Positions 34,716-46,484 are shown, counted from the stretch's first letter. The stretch: 64,000 nt of DNA from Tupaia tana (GCA_026018925.1 JAKSZU010000008.1:65013027-65077026), one strand, 5' to 3'. The notes: generated by a model not told the origin, from the letters alone. Translations and numbers: made by a program.

Positions 34716-34942
34716 CTTCTTGGGAGCCAAATGTAGTGCAATGCCAACACAACTGGATCTACGTGGAAATCTCGTTATTTTGTTCACTGAGACTTCCCTG
34801 TACATGCTGGGTGTATATGTGCCCCTGATCCAGGCTGCTGAGGCAACATGTGTATCAAAGCATGAAGACCCTGATGGAAGTTCCTCTCTCTCTCTCTCTC
34901 CTCTCTCTCTCTTTCTCTGCAAGCAAAATAAATAAATAAACT
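34716..34942 (+). mobile_element. Class B SINE (second type)
   Basis: GGGAGCCAAATGTAGTGCAA head, CATGCTGGGTGTATATGTGC, CCCTGATCCAGGCTGCTGAG, AAGACCCTGATGGAAG, a CT run and an AAATAAATAAA tail. The 3' half resembles the minus-strand copy at 57222 (AAGACCCTGTTAAGGG then CT run). Confidence 0.6.
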
Positions 34943-35530
34943 GGGTATGCTGTAAGACTGAATATAAAATAATAATCATCATAATAAAATGAAATTTTTA
35001 AAAATCTGAACTTCTTTCCCTAAAATTTTGTGACTCACAGATAGCAAAAATATCACCTCTTCAATAGTTTCTCAGCTCTCTCCAAAGTTTTTATAAAATA
35101 ATGTAAATATAAACTTTCAAACAGAAAAAAGTAATATTTTCAATAACAGTAAAATATAAAGTTAGTAAATATTAAATTTTGCTGCTAGAATTCTTCCCTA
35201 AATGGTTGACCAAACTACAATTTGTTGTAAAGGATAGCTGTGATTATTCCCTTTGCAATCACAGTGCCTCATTTACACACTGTACTAAGTTGAGTATTAT
35301 ATTAGACATATTCAATGTCAACTTTGTGTGACTGTTTGGTTGATGGGTCAGGATCTTTGACTGCACATAGGAAGATATTGCTAATTCATAAAACATGTCA
35401 AAGTATAGATAAATTATCCAAATGTTTTTCAAAATAATAAACATTTGGATATTTAATTGTAAGATTATGTATATATATAACACATTTTAAAATATCTCTA
35501 TTATGAGTAAAGAACTACAATTTTCTTGTT
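34943..35530. other. AT-rich DNA, nothing recognised
   Basis: No element or exon was supported. Confidence 0.5.
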
Positions 35531-35738
35531 ATTTTTTTAAAGAGCTTTTTACTGCAGGGCATGTGCACTTGCTAGAGAGACAGAGAGAGATGGAGAGGCA
35601 TTCATTCTCTTCTCGGGATTTTGAGCATGCATGCACATATTCCTGGCATGAGTTTTAAGCCTCTGGGTACAGGGCTTGAACCATAGTCAATTATGTGAAA
35701 GTCCAGCAACATAACCGTTGCACCATCTGCTGGTCCCT
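35531..35738 (-). mobile_element. Class A SINE with internal body deletion
   Basis: AGCTTTTTACTGCAGGGCATG, GAGATGGAGAGGCATTCATTC and CATCTGCTGGTCCC. About 50 bp including the GAGAAATCACC and paired-block part are missing between GGAGAGG and CATTCTCTTCTCGGG. Confidence 0.88.
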
Positions 35739-36680
35739 AGATCATAATTTTAAACTCTGTCCTATCTTAATGCAGGTGTATATTACAGCAAATAACAAAA
35801 CAAGACAAAATTCATAAGTCTTCATCTAGAATTTTACTCAAATGTCTGTTTCTCTGGTATTCAGAGACAAGGTCATTTCACTCACTTTTCAAAAAAGTTA
35901 GCATATATCTACCATTTTTGCTAAATATTGTTGCTTATTAGTTTGTATTATTATATCTCTATGACAAAAATTTCACATTGGCCCTCTCCTGATAATGCAG
36001 ACTTTTGGATGATCTTGTATAAAGACTATATTCCATGCATTCTCTAAGACAGTGGATGTTTCAAATTCAAATATATATTTTTAAAGTCTTTCTAAACAGA
36101 AGAGCCATGTATACTTTGAGGTTTTTTTGAAAATGGACCAAATGTTTCAAGTCGCTTATTCTCTAGACACTGTCAAATTTATGCTCAGTCATGTCTATAA
36201 ATAAGCAAGCAGAAGAAATACTCTTTCCTGATTGTCTCAGGGAAAGAGAATAGCAAATAATTGAGCACTTATTAATCTAACTTACCAAAAAAATGCAAAC
36301 ATACATGCTGTTGCTTGACCTATATTTAAAAGTTCCCTTGCGTTCTGCTTTTCTGACAATTTTTATTTTCGTTTCAACCTTGGTTATTTTTCATGTATAT
36401 TCTCTAATTAATGATATTTGAGGGTTACAACTGACATAGTGACTGAGTTTGTCTCAGCTATGAGAACAAAAGTATGGATCACTGATTCTAATGAGTAACT
36501 TTAAGATTCTAAAATTTCCCAAGTAACTTTTCATAATTCTCAGTGTGATCTTCCTTAGATATCCATCTGTTGCTGATAAACATTTTCCCATGAATAAACC
36601 AGCATTATCAACTGTCCTCTTTAACTGAATTGTTGTATGCTAATGCCAACCCAAATGCAACCAAAGTGTGCCATGGCTAC
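35739..36680. other. AT-rich DNA, nothing recognised
   Basis: Unique-looking. No feature was supported. Confidence 0.5.
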
Positions 36681-36696
36681 AAGATTTTATAATTTA

Positions 36697-36980
36697 GGGA
36701 CCAGCAGTTAGCGTAATGGCTATGTCGCTGGACTCCCACGTAGTCGACCGCAGTTCGAGTCCCGGACCCGGCGGCTTAAACTCACGCCGGGCGCGTGCGT
36801 GCGTGCCCAAGATCCCGAGAGGAGAATGGAGGAGAAGGGATTGCAGCGTGGCCATCCCCCCTGGGGGGTGATTTCCTGCTTTCTATCTCTCTGTCTCTCT
36901 CTGTCTGTCTGGCGAGCGCACACGCCCTATAGCAAAAACCTCTCCAAAAAAAAAAAAAAGAAAAAAAGAAAAAAAAAAAA
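36697..36980 (+). mobile_element. Class A SINE, full length, youngest-looking copy
   Basis: This copy serves as the reference. The head (36697-36776) starts GGGACCAGCAGTTAGCGTAA and contains both pol III boxes. The body (36777-36945) has GCCGGGCGCGTGCGTGCGTG, GAGGAGAATGGAGGAGAAGG, the block CCCCCCTGGGGGG, a CTCTGTCTCTCTCTGTCTGTC run and CACGCCCTATAGCAAAAACC. The A tail runs to 36980 with G interruptions. A perfect 16-bp duplication AAGATTTTATAATTTA (36681-36696, 36981-36996) and many intact CpGs argue for recent insertion. Such SINEs are non-coding and depend on L1 machinery in trans (family knowledge). The parent tRNA is uncertain; tRNA-Arg or tRNA-Ile heads are possible. Confidence 0.97.
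36708..36762 (+). promoter_or_regulatory. Internal pol III promoter (A and B boxes) of the SINE
   Basis: A box TTAGCGTAATGG at about 36708-36719 and B box AGTTCGAGTCC at 36752-36762, 33-44 bp apart as in tRNA genes. The B box fits the GWTCRANNC consensus. The first TTTT terminator is just outside the element, at 36985-36988 in the target-site duplication. Transcription is inferred, not shown. Confidence 0.75.
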
Positions 36981-36996
36981 AAGATTTTATAATTTA

Positions 36997-38095
36997 GAAT
37001 CTCACACTTCCTTTGAATAGACTTCCTCTTTCTCTTTGCACTTCCTGATTATTTGCTTTTCTGTATATCTTTCTTTCTTTTTTTTACCATTAGTTATTTA
37101 TTTTTTTACATTTTTCCACAAAATTTACTTTACATATCACAAAATTTTTGCTTATACTTCATAGTTCTTGACAGTTAATAAGTAACTTTCAAAATTTCAG
37201 AACACTGTATTTTAAAGATAATGTTCAAAATATTTCTTACGATTTTGTATAATTTTGTTTGTGACTCTATAACAACAGAAACAGTATGGTTTTAAACATT
37301 TTTGAGAAAATATTTACATGTAAACTACTCAAATTGTTGAAAAGCATAGGCCCAGCATACAAGTCACACATAAACCTTCTCAATTCAGCCCTGCCTTCCA
37401 AGTATTCTGTGATATACCTTCTGCAAGCAAAGATCAGTCTCTTTTTCTTCCTTCATAGTCTTTCTCAAGATAATCCTCTGGTTGTGGTTGCTCTTTCGCA
37501 ATCTCTGCTGATTACAATGCCGGGCTGGAAAAGTCCAGGTTATTTTTTGTTATAAATTCTTTCATATATCTTCTCTAATCCTCTCTGCCAGGCAGAACTA
37601 TTTATGGTGCCAGGCCATCTTTCTAAGAGCTTCTGTTGGCTGCTTCTAATTGTAGTATTTTAACAAGAATTAAGATATGTAAACATGTCCATCCAAAATA
37701 AATAGATTTCCACCCAAAATAGATTTAAAAGTTGTACATATATCATACTATTTGGCTTTTTAAAAAGAAGGAAATTCTGAAAGAAGCAGCAATAGGATAA
37801 GAGCATTATTTTTATAATAAGCCAGTCACATAAAGATAAATATTCTGTGATATTAATTATACAAAGTATCTAAAACCGTCAAAATAATAGAATCAAAGGG
37901 TGTAATGAGGGTTTTCAAGGACTATGGGAGAGAGAAAATAGGAGTTACTAATCAACAAGCATTAAATTTCAGTCAAGTAAAACGCATAGACTTTAGATAT
38001 CTGCTGGTTGTACCAAAATGTATCTGGAGTCAAATATAATTCATAATACATTTAAAAAAATTTAACAGGGTAAATTTTATAATTGTTTAAAAAAA
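36997..38095. other. AT-rich DNA, nothing recognised
   Basis: The 89-codon frame at 37286-37555 has no recognised domain. The phrase CTCTCTGCCAGGCAGAAC (about 37582) hints at an ancient L2 or MIR, too weak to call. Confidence 0.45.
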
Positions 38096-38260
38096 TAATT
38101 ATTTTATTTATTTATTTATTTATTTTTAATTTGACCAGAGAGAGACGGAGTGAGCGAGAGAGAGTGAGTGAGAAAGCAAGCCGCCAGGTTTGGCACTTGA
38201 ACTGTGGTCAGCCATGTGGGATTCTAGCGCCCTTAACCACCACACCACCTGCCGGTCCCC
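38096..38260 (-). mobile_element. Class S SINE, fairly young
   Basis: (TTTA)n on the left, TTTTTAATTTGACCAGAGAG, AAGCCGCCAGGTTTGGCAC and CCACACCACCTGCCGGTCCCC. Several CpGs remain. Confidence 0.92.
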
Positions 38261-41059
38261 ACATTAACTGTTCTTAACACAATAAAACAAAATAAAATAT
38301 ATATATATTTTGCAAAATATATTCCTATCTTGCAAATCTAAAAGACAAAAATGTTAATAATAAAATACTAAAGGACATAAACTGAAAACAAAATACACAT
38401 GAAAAACAAATTATGAACAAATAGCAAATAAAATATGAATGATAAATTAAGGCACTAGATAAAAAATAGCATTTTTAGCAATCAAATTGAAATTTTTTTA
38501 AAAATCACAATATTCAGTACTTTTGAAAGTTAGGCCATGTTCAGGCTAAATTCAGAGCTGGTCAGATTTTTCTAGGTAAATAAATCATTTGTGAAAATAT
38601 TTTAATGGCCTATTTACATTATTTGCTCTTTAATCACTGACAATCTATTTTATGAGAGGAAGATTTAAAATCGAGTATAGATAAATGTTTTGACACATCC
38701 TGAGCTTTAAGAAATGACTTAAATTTCAACCTATTGTAAAATGGTTAATACTTATACCACTTCTGCCATCATTAAAAATAACTGAATCTTTCACAAATAT
38801 ATGCTAGAATATATAACTACAAGCTCATGTCCACTTTTGAATTAAAGCCGCATGGATTTGCTTTGAACTGACAGCACTTAGGTAACTTGCATGCCCACCA
38901 GCAGCAAAGCAGTCTGGAAAAAATTACTGGCTACTTTTTACCTTAGGACACCCTGGCTCATAAAGTGGAAAATTACTAAATTATAGATAGAATGCTTCAC
39001 AATATGGAACACAAATAATATGTATTCACTGTAAACTGTCTATTTCTATTTTACTTAAATAAGCATGCATATTTTTAATGAGCATAGCAAGATAATTCTT
39101 CCTTACTCTGATGTTTAGGATTCTTCTTTACTAGTGAATTCAAAGAGGTTTTTACTAGCTTTTTAGACAAGCTAATCAAAGATTGCAGAACATTTTCTTT
39201 TCTATTTAATTTGAGCTACTAGCTCTGATGTGAAATTTTTCCAATCACTTATGTTTTAGAATAAACAGTATATAAACATCATATGTACATTTTACCATTC
39301 TTATTATTATACATTAATTATAAACAATTTGTAGATCACTTGATTTTAAATTCTTACTTCATTCGTTAGGCATATGATAATAGTAGCAATGTTATATACA
39401 ATGTATTTGTTTCTATTGCTTCATCTATAAAATGATAGTAATAATTAGGGTAAGCTATAATTCAGTCGTGAAGCCTGAACCACTTGACATACATGTAGAT
39501 AACATATGAATGTTAGATAAGTGAGTGTCACAAAAATAAGTGATTGTTTACAATTTTTACTCTCACCTGTGAGATTTTCAGTCAAATAGCGATACCTAGA
39601 CTATGTTTTAACAACTTTATTGTCCACTGCAATTTTGTCCAATTGCTAACCCACATACACATCTTTTCAGCAATATTTTATTTTGGGGAAACAGAAATTG
39701 CTTTCTCTTTTCTATGTATTAGCTATTCCTTTCTAAACTACCTTCATCCCTTGCCCTTGAGAAACTCAATATGTGTTCCCATTGGAGGAAAATCAGTGTT
39801 CCTGAATTTAGGGTATTACAAAGACAAACATAAAACCTTATTTCATTCAATAGAATATATTTGAACAAGAATATAAATTGGTTTCCTGTAAGATGTATAG
39901 GTTAAGATCATAGCAGAAAGATGTTGATTAAATTCTTTCACCCAAAGATATTAGGAAAGTCTCGCTAAAAGAAAAATGAAGGGAAGTAGTAAAGCTATAC
40001 CATTGCTCTTATGGGGCTTCATATAACCCTTTTACCCCTGCACTCAGGTTAAGGATTAATAAAGACTCATGAGAATAAAATTTAGAGCATCCTTCATTCT
40101 GCATTTTTGCACATCCAAATAGTCCTTATACTTTCAGATTTCATAGTCTACTATTCATCTTGATATACTAAACTCCTATCTTTATAGAATGTCCTGCTAT
40201 CACATAAATTGATATTATGTGGTTCCTAGGAACATATTTCCTGTCTAGGCCTGCTAGGTGTAGAAGTAACTGATCCCAGGAAATTATGTTATTTCTTACT
40301 CAGGTCTGTCTGTGGAAGACAATTTCTTTTAATGTCAAAAGCTGTTCTATTGAAATGCTTTGGCTAGCCCCATGTTATAGACTCCTGCAACCACAGACTT
40401 TCCAATATCATTTCTCATTGATCTTTCACATAAACTAAATTTCAAACCCAATATTTAAAACTCACACTTACAATTAACACATTAACTTAGAGCTATTATA
40501 CCCGCTATCATGATTATTACCTATTCATGACATTGCCAATTGACATAATATTTCATCTTATGATCACAAATAATGTTAGTAACCTATAGAAGTTAGATTT
40601 GTTATTAACATAATATTAAATTCATTGCCTTACTTGGAGATAATAGTGACCTGAATCAGATTCCATTTAATATCATCAATGACCTATACAATAGAATTTA
40701 AAGGACAGTTACAAGTTGTACGGTTAAATTCTAAGTATTTATTTTAATGAATTTTTTCTATTTCTCCAATAGCAGCTATTATATTATGACATTACTATCT
40801 TGTTTCTGAACTCCTTAAATTTTTCTGATAATCAAATTCTTGTTAAATATAACAAGGTTATAGGGAAAGTCCTAATGTATTTTTTTCATGCAAAAAGGCA
40901 TCATGATTTTCTCAACTGCCCAGTAGTTATTTTCTTGAAATTGAGGTTCTTTAAAAATGTATTAGCTAGTTTAACATGTGGAGAACACTGATAAAAATAT
41001 ATAATATTTTGGTCAAATTATTTTATTGGTTTTAGCATTTATGTTTGTAACTGTCAGGT
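38261..41059. other. AT-rich DNA; possible MIR trace
   Basis: About 2.8 kb without a SINE of the main family, the longest such gap in the window. TTGCTTCATCTATAAAATGA (39418-39437) resembles the MIR phrase TTTCCTCATCTGTAAAATGG. Otherwise unassigned. The 106-codon frame at 39544-39864 looks like chance. Confidence 0.45.
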
Positions 41060-41500
41060 TCCAGTCAGCAGACCTAAACCACAGACCAGAGATAATGACA
41101 GAGAATACTTATTATGGAGTTCAACTAGCCCTTGAGCTAACAAGGTTTTATCACCTATATATGACTTTGTAACCTTATACACTTCTATCAGGTATACATG
41201 GCTTTATAATCTTCTCTTATGCCCCTACATAAAGGGGCATGCGAGAATCATGTTTTAGTATTTCTCAAGAGTCTCATTATTCTGACAGACTGGAAGAATA
41301 GTCGTATTCCAAATGGTTCAGCTGGGGTAACTTATGTAGCTCCCCTCAACTGTGAGCCCAAATGGGTCTGGGAAATCCAAATGGCTCGCCCGCATGTCAA
41401 GCACCTCCGTTAGCATGGCTGAGGTGGATGGGCCTGGCTTGATTTCACTCAGAGCACATCATTTAACTTCTGAAATGCTGGCACAGAACTCCAAAGGAAT
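41060..41500. other. Unassigned, moderately GC-rich block
   Basis: Clearly less AT-rich than its flanks, with GGTTCCAGTCAGCAGACC at one end and CTGAAATGCTGGCACAGAAC at the other. Probably an old LTR or DNA-transposon copy that I cannot name. Confidence 0.3.
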
Positions 41501-42050
41501 AGTGTAAAATAGATATGCCTTATTTCTGTCCCATGTTATTTGTCAAAGTAAGGTGCAGTTCAGGTTCATGGGGGGAAGTAATTTCCACTTGGAAATGTAC
41601 AAGGATAGAGTAAGAGTTAATAGCTGTCATTGAAGACAAGGCAGAAAGAGGAATATTAACATATATTAGGTAGCAACTACAGGATAAATCTACCAACCTA
41701 GAAGTTGAGGGACAAAGGGAAGAGCTTTAGATAAAACTTTAAAGGCTGATGGAGTGGTCACAGAAGAGGAACCTGATCCCTGATTTTAAAAAATAAAACA
41801 AAACAACAGTATACTCAGTTGGTGAGGTGCTCAGGAACTCAGCAGAAGGGCATCCTGGCATTTAAGTATTGGCATATTAACTCTTTATTTGACCTTATTT
41901 AATATAATCTGAATGAATGTTGATATCACTGAAGGTACATAATAAGGATAGATTTCTAAGTGTTGGAATTAAAACAAAAAACAAAAACTACTGTTACTGG
42001 AATAAATTGTCAGTACCATAGTGAGTCAAATAGGAACCAAAAAGAAATAA
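41501..42050. other. Nothing recognised
   Basis: No element or exon was supported. Confidence 0.5.
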
Positions 42051-42062
42051 AGGAAAAACTCA

Positions 42063-42165
42063 GGGCCAGCAGATGACTTAGAGGTTATGTAGCTGAACTC
42101 CCGCATGGTCAACCGCGGTTTGAGTCTCAGGCCCAGTGGCATGAAAATGACTTTGACTGTGTGTG

Positions 42166-42203
<38 letters not shown>

Positions 42204-42285
42204 CCAAGATCCTGGGAGGAGAATGGAGAAGAGATTGTGGTGTGGACATCTCCCATGGCGGGTGATTTCTTACTTTCTCTCTCAC

Positions 42286-42333
<48 letters not shown>

Positions 42334-42383
42334 CCCTCCGTTGAGCACATATGCCCTAAGGCAAAAACTTCTGAACTAAAAGA
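42063..42383 (+). mobile_element. Class A SINE with two microsatellites
   Basis: The GTGTGCGTGCG part of the body has grown to a (TG)n run (about 42163-42198) and the CT run to about 42291-42331, making this the longest copy. Head GGGCCAGCAGATGACTTAG; B box GGTTTGAGTCTC. Duplication AAGGAAAAACTCA (42050-42062) and AAGGGAAAAATCAA (from about 42384). Confidence 0.93.
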
Positions 42384-43059
42384 AAGGGAAAAATCAACAC
42401 AAAGGAGGACTTTTCTCTGTCTCTCTAGCACTGCTTCTTGGCGAATCTGATAATGAGCCGGCTCTCTAAACAGAATGTGATTTCCTGAGTCTCCACTCCA
42501 GTATCACCTGGCAGACTATGATCCTGGTGGGTTTACATTTGAGGACAATATCCACTTAAACCCTGTAAAAAATAAAGAAGGGAAATGTACTTCCCACACC
42601 TTAGTAGATAATTAAATGGGAAACATCATAAATTGATTAGAACTATGAAATTTTAAAGGGTATCTAAAACATAGACTTTTGTAATGTTTCCAAGAGCTAC
42701 TGACTCTTAACTAGACATCATATTATTAAAAGTTCTAATATATTTTCTGTGTTAAAAATTTATTATGCTCTGAATCTTTTGTGTCTTACAAGAATTTTTC
42801 AAGACAATTTCAAAATTAAGTACCATGACCACATTGTTTTAACAAATGAAGAAGTTTCAAAGATTACTACTTACAAAGATAACATGAGTATTTTCAGTTT
42901 TATTTGTGTGGTGTATTTTGTATTTGTTTTGTTTTTTGTTTTTTGTTTTTTGTTTTGTTTTGTTTTGCTTTGTTTTGTTTTTGCTAATGTTGTATCAGTA
43001 CTATTTCTTTATGGTTATACCACAAGGTTTCATGTGTTCCAATACAGAGTTCAATTCTG
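42384..43059. other. Nothing recognised apart from a simple repeat
   Basis: Unique-looking DNA with the GTTTT repeat given separately. Confidence 0.5.
42925..42983 (+). repeat. (GTTTT)n / (GTTTTTT)n repeat
   Basis: Imperfect units of G followed by four to six T. On the minus strand it is (AAAAC)n, typical of a decayed retroposon tail. Confidence 0.9.
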
Positions 43060-43325
43060 CTTTTTTTTTTTTTTCTTTAGGATTTTGCCTTAGAGTATGT
43101 GGGCTGGCTGGAGAGAAAGAGACAGTGAAAGGGGGAAAGTGAGAAATCACCCCCTAGGGGGAATGGCCACATTACAATCCTTTCTAGGCTATTCCCCCCT
43201 TGGGATTTTGGGCACACATACACACACAATGACCATGAGTTTTAAGATACCCGGGCCAGTACTCAAACCGTGGTTGACCACATGGGAGTCCAGCACCTTA
43301 ATCACCATGCCACCTGCTGGCCCCA
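43060..43325 (-). mobile_element. Class A SINE, full length
   Basis: T16-type tail, ATCACCCCCTAGGGGGAATG (perfect 12-bp palindrome CCCCCTAGGGGG), TTTTGGGCACACATACACAC and CCACCTGCTGGCCCC head end. Confidence 0.93.
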
Positions 43326-45027
43326 AGAACTAGTGTTTTTACTATTTACTTCATTTAGAATTATTATTACAAATGCTCAGATAGTTAAAAAATACATTTA
43401 GAAGTTCTGCAGTAAATAATTGTTTGTTATGAAAGGAGACTCGATTTACCTTTTTGTTCTTAGTACACAACCAAAATTTCACATTCATTTCTCAACAATT
43501 TTTATGGTATATCCTCTGTTCTCTTTTTTACTTTTCGGCTTCCTTCAAATATTAACAAGAGTTTCCACAAATAGATGAATAGTTCCCAGAAAATGCCTTT
43601 TATGTAGCAATCAGTATTTCAATAAACAGAAATACAATCTTTTTTTTTAAAAAAAATTAAACCCTTATGCCTAGATTGAAATCAGGACAAGAAAGGATTT
43701 GGGAGGTACATGAATTTTGATGGTAAACATTTTAGTTGAAAAATGAGAATAAAAACTAAAAATTTAAATTGCATACCTAAGTCTCCTATTACATACTGTA
43801 ATTCATGCAGACTGAATTATTCCTGGCACAGGTATGGTTTTTCTAATGACATGCTGACTAAATGGACTGTCGCCTAGCATGGCTATAATTAAATGATGCT
43901 AGAATTCTATGCACTAGGCAGAGATTTTCATCTCAGACATCTTTCACAAAGGCAGCAGGGATTGCACAAAGTCATCAGTTCACATTTCAATTGTTTTAAG
44001 CCCTTAGACTTGTTTTGAAGTTAAAAGCAGTCAAAGATCATAGAGTCAGACATTGTGACCTGACTCTACATACTTTTAAGTCAGATGTGCCACCAACTAG
44101 GGGACATGGCTCAGGGATGCTTATTTTCTTAAGAATAAAAAAATTGAAAAGAAAAAGAAGACATCTTATAGGGAGAGGAAAGAAACTATGCTCACAGTGC
44201 CTCCACCTTAGTTTAGTGTCCTGTATAAAATACTGTACAATAAAAAATACTTCCTCAATGTTATCTCTGACCTTCTGGATATATAGAAGGGGAAGAATTT
44301 AAAACTTCTTTCCATAAACATACTTTTACATTTAGGCAGGAAATGGCCGCATTTGGAAATGTAGCAAATTATGTAGGAAATGGCGGAATTGGAAAATAAT
44401 TTTTCTGATTATTTTGTAGCAAGTTTTGGGATGATATAATCATTTTCTTAGAAAATCCGTCTAATTGCCATCAGCGGTTTTGTGTGGCCATGGGAGATGT
44501 GAAGTAGACTAGGCTCATGCCGTCTTCAAAAGTGCTCACTGCCCTTGTGCTGCCCCTAGCTCCATGTACTATTTAATTAGAATATCATTTTTTTTTTTGG
44601 TTCTGATTCTCTGTTCTAACCTCCTAAAAAAATCTAAAAATTGAATTATGTGGAATATTCCATAGAAATTCTCCTTCTCCTTTGTTAAATTCACTCTATG
44701 TTTGTGTAACATGAAAAAACAAATGATCATCTACTTATTTTTGAACTATCCAGAGACAGTTTATCTCCAAGATGCAGAGAAATTATTTTTATACTTTTTG
44801 CAACAGTGAACAAATGTGTCCTATATGTTTGAAAAATTCTAGATATTTGTATGTAAACAAATATTTTGTCAAAATTTTGAAGATGGAAAAGACATGATTT
44901 TGAAAAATATTCTTTAAGATCCTAAAAAACACTCTTAATGCTGTAATTGTGTATCTTTATGATATTGTGAAAGGAAAGAAAGAGGATATAAGGCATGGAA
45001 AGTAAAAATAGAATAGAATTAAAGGTA
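43326..45027. other. AT-rich DNA, no gene recognised
   Basis: A possible MIR remnant at about 44040-44125 (ATAGAGTCAGACATTGTGAC, GCCACCAACTAGGGGACATG) is too decayed to call. The 95-codon frame at 44015-44302 overlaps it. Confidence 0.45.
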
Positions 45028-45172
45028 ACATACTTAGAGCCAGAGTATTTGGTTTAAATCTTGGTGTGGATTGCATGTGCCAAGCATTATAACTTAAGGC
45101 ATTTAATTTTTTCTGACCTTTTGTTTTTCCTCTGAATGAGAGTGATAATAATGTTCATTCTATACTTTCTAA
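45028..45172 (+). mobile_element. MIR SINE
   Basis: TTAGAGCCAGAGTATTTGG, TTTAAATCTTGGTGTGGATT, AACTTAAGGCATTTAATTTT and TTCCTCTGAATGAGAGTGAT follow the MIR order. Confidence 0.8.
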
Positions 45173-45249
45173 AGCTTTTTGGATTGGTGTTTGACCTGAA
45201 GTATATTGGTATATTTGTAACAATCGCGAGTAACATATGTATTAAGTAC

Positions 45250-45345
45250 TACACATTTACCTCCTTGAGGACAAGGATTTGGGTCAATTTTGCTTATTGC
45301 TCAATTCCTACTAAGTTAAAGAGTGTTCAGCACCTGTGTGAATTT
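45250..45345 (+). mobile_element. L2-like LINE 3' end
   Basis: TTTACCTCCTTGAGGACAAGG, CTTATTGCTCAATTCCTACT and GAGTGTTCAGCACCTG match the terminal L2/MIR segment (CTCCTTGAGGGCAGGGAC, TGTATCCCCAGCGCC, CAGTGCCTGGCAC). Adjacent to the MIR upstream. Confidence 0.6.
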
Positions 45346-45384
45346 GTGTGATTTACATTCCAGTTCATACCTTGGTATTCTCTT

Positions 45385-45720
45385 CAAGCTCCATTTCCTA
45401 GGTTCCTTTGCTCAGTAGTTACAAGGTTTCAATGAAAAGGAGGCATTGTTAAAAAACTAGATTAAGGGAGAAGGGAAGAAACCAAAGTATTCCTTATACG
45501 CTGATGCCTTTTCAAGTGGATTGTTTTGCAGTGGGCATCTCTTCCCTGTGGCTAGATTTCCTGGTCAGAAAGCCACTTGTGCCCTTCCAATGCCTTTGTG
45601 GTAGTGCTTGTGTGGTTACAAATGACGCTGGCTTCTGGCTTCTGAGTTCTAGCGACACTGCCTTGTCCTTTTATCTGTTCTACCCTGAGTGATACCTATT
45701 CTCACAGCTGGTGTTCTTTA
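45385..45720. other. Unassigned ancient repeat, likely
   Basis: CCATTTCCTAGGTTCCTTTG, AAGCCACTTGTGCCCTTCC and TTCTACCCTGAGTGATACC resemble phrases of old mammalian interspersed repeats, but I cannot name the family. Confidence 0.35.
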
Positions 45721-46195
45721 GGTCAATGCATTTCCCGTAGCTGAAAAATAACTTAGTTTGCTGTTAGCCAAACTTTTAATAATCATAAAGATTCAGGGAC
45801 TATCACCAGGCTGAGTCTATTTTAGAGTATCAGTAAGCACTAATAAAACATTTAATGTGACTTTCCCAGAGCACATCAAAATTATTTTGAATATGGCAAT
45901 ATTTCTACAAAAGTGAGAGGTGATTGAGTGCAGATAAAGGATACTGAAATAGAAGTCAGAAGTCAGTATCATCTCATTGTTATCATTATTACTACATATT
46001 TTACTGTCAGACTTAACTTGTGAGCTAATTAGGAGGACTGGCCTTGAGGATTTTTGGCATTCCCTTCAATTCTAATGGCCAACCGTGAATATACACTTTC
46101 TTACTACATAGGTAGAACAAACATGTCATTTTGCTACATGTTTAAATAACATCTTGGTAACAGAAAAAGCTATTTTACCAACAGAAGTAAGAATT
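45721..46195. other. Nothing recognised
   Basis: No element or exon was supported. Confidence 0.5.
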
Positions 46196-46210
46196 GAAAA
46201 TAGGTTCAAC

Positions 46211-46469
46211 TTGGGACCAGCAGATGGACTTATGGTTATGTTGCTGGACTCCCACATAGTTGGTTATGGTTTGAGTCCCAGACCCGGAGGTTTAAATCTC
46301 ATTCTGGGTGCATGTAACTGCATGCCCAAAATTCCAAGAGGAGAATGGGGAAGGGATTATAGTGTGGCCATTCCCCTTAGGGGGTGATTTTGCTCTTTCT
46401 GTATCTGTTTCTCTCTGGTACATGCACACATCTTACAGCAAAAAACCTCTCTCTAAAAAAGAAAAGAAA
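46211..46469 (+). mobile_element. Class A SINE, full length
   Basis: TTGGGACCAGCAGATGGAC head. The block reads CCCCT-T-AGGGG, with a C-G pair replaced by T-A relative to CCCCC-T-GGGGG. Duplication GAAAATAGGTTCAAC (46196-46210) and GAAAATAGATTCAAC (46470-46484). Confidence 0.94.
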
Positions 46470-46484
46470 GAAAATAGATTCAAC

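Noticed and set aside
34605-34982. 125-codon minus-strand open frame
   Set aside because: It covers a class B SINE and its CT run. The RKRERGEREREE stretch is microsatellite translation.
36697-36776. Genuine tRNA gene
   Set aside because: The A and B boxes are present, but the acceptor and anticodon stems do not pair properly and the sequence continues into the SINE body. It is a SINE head.
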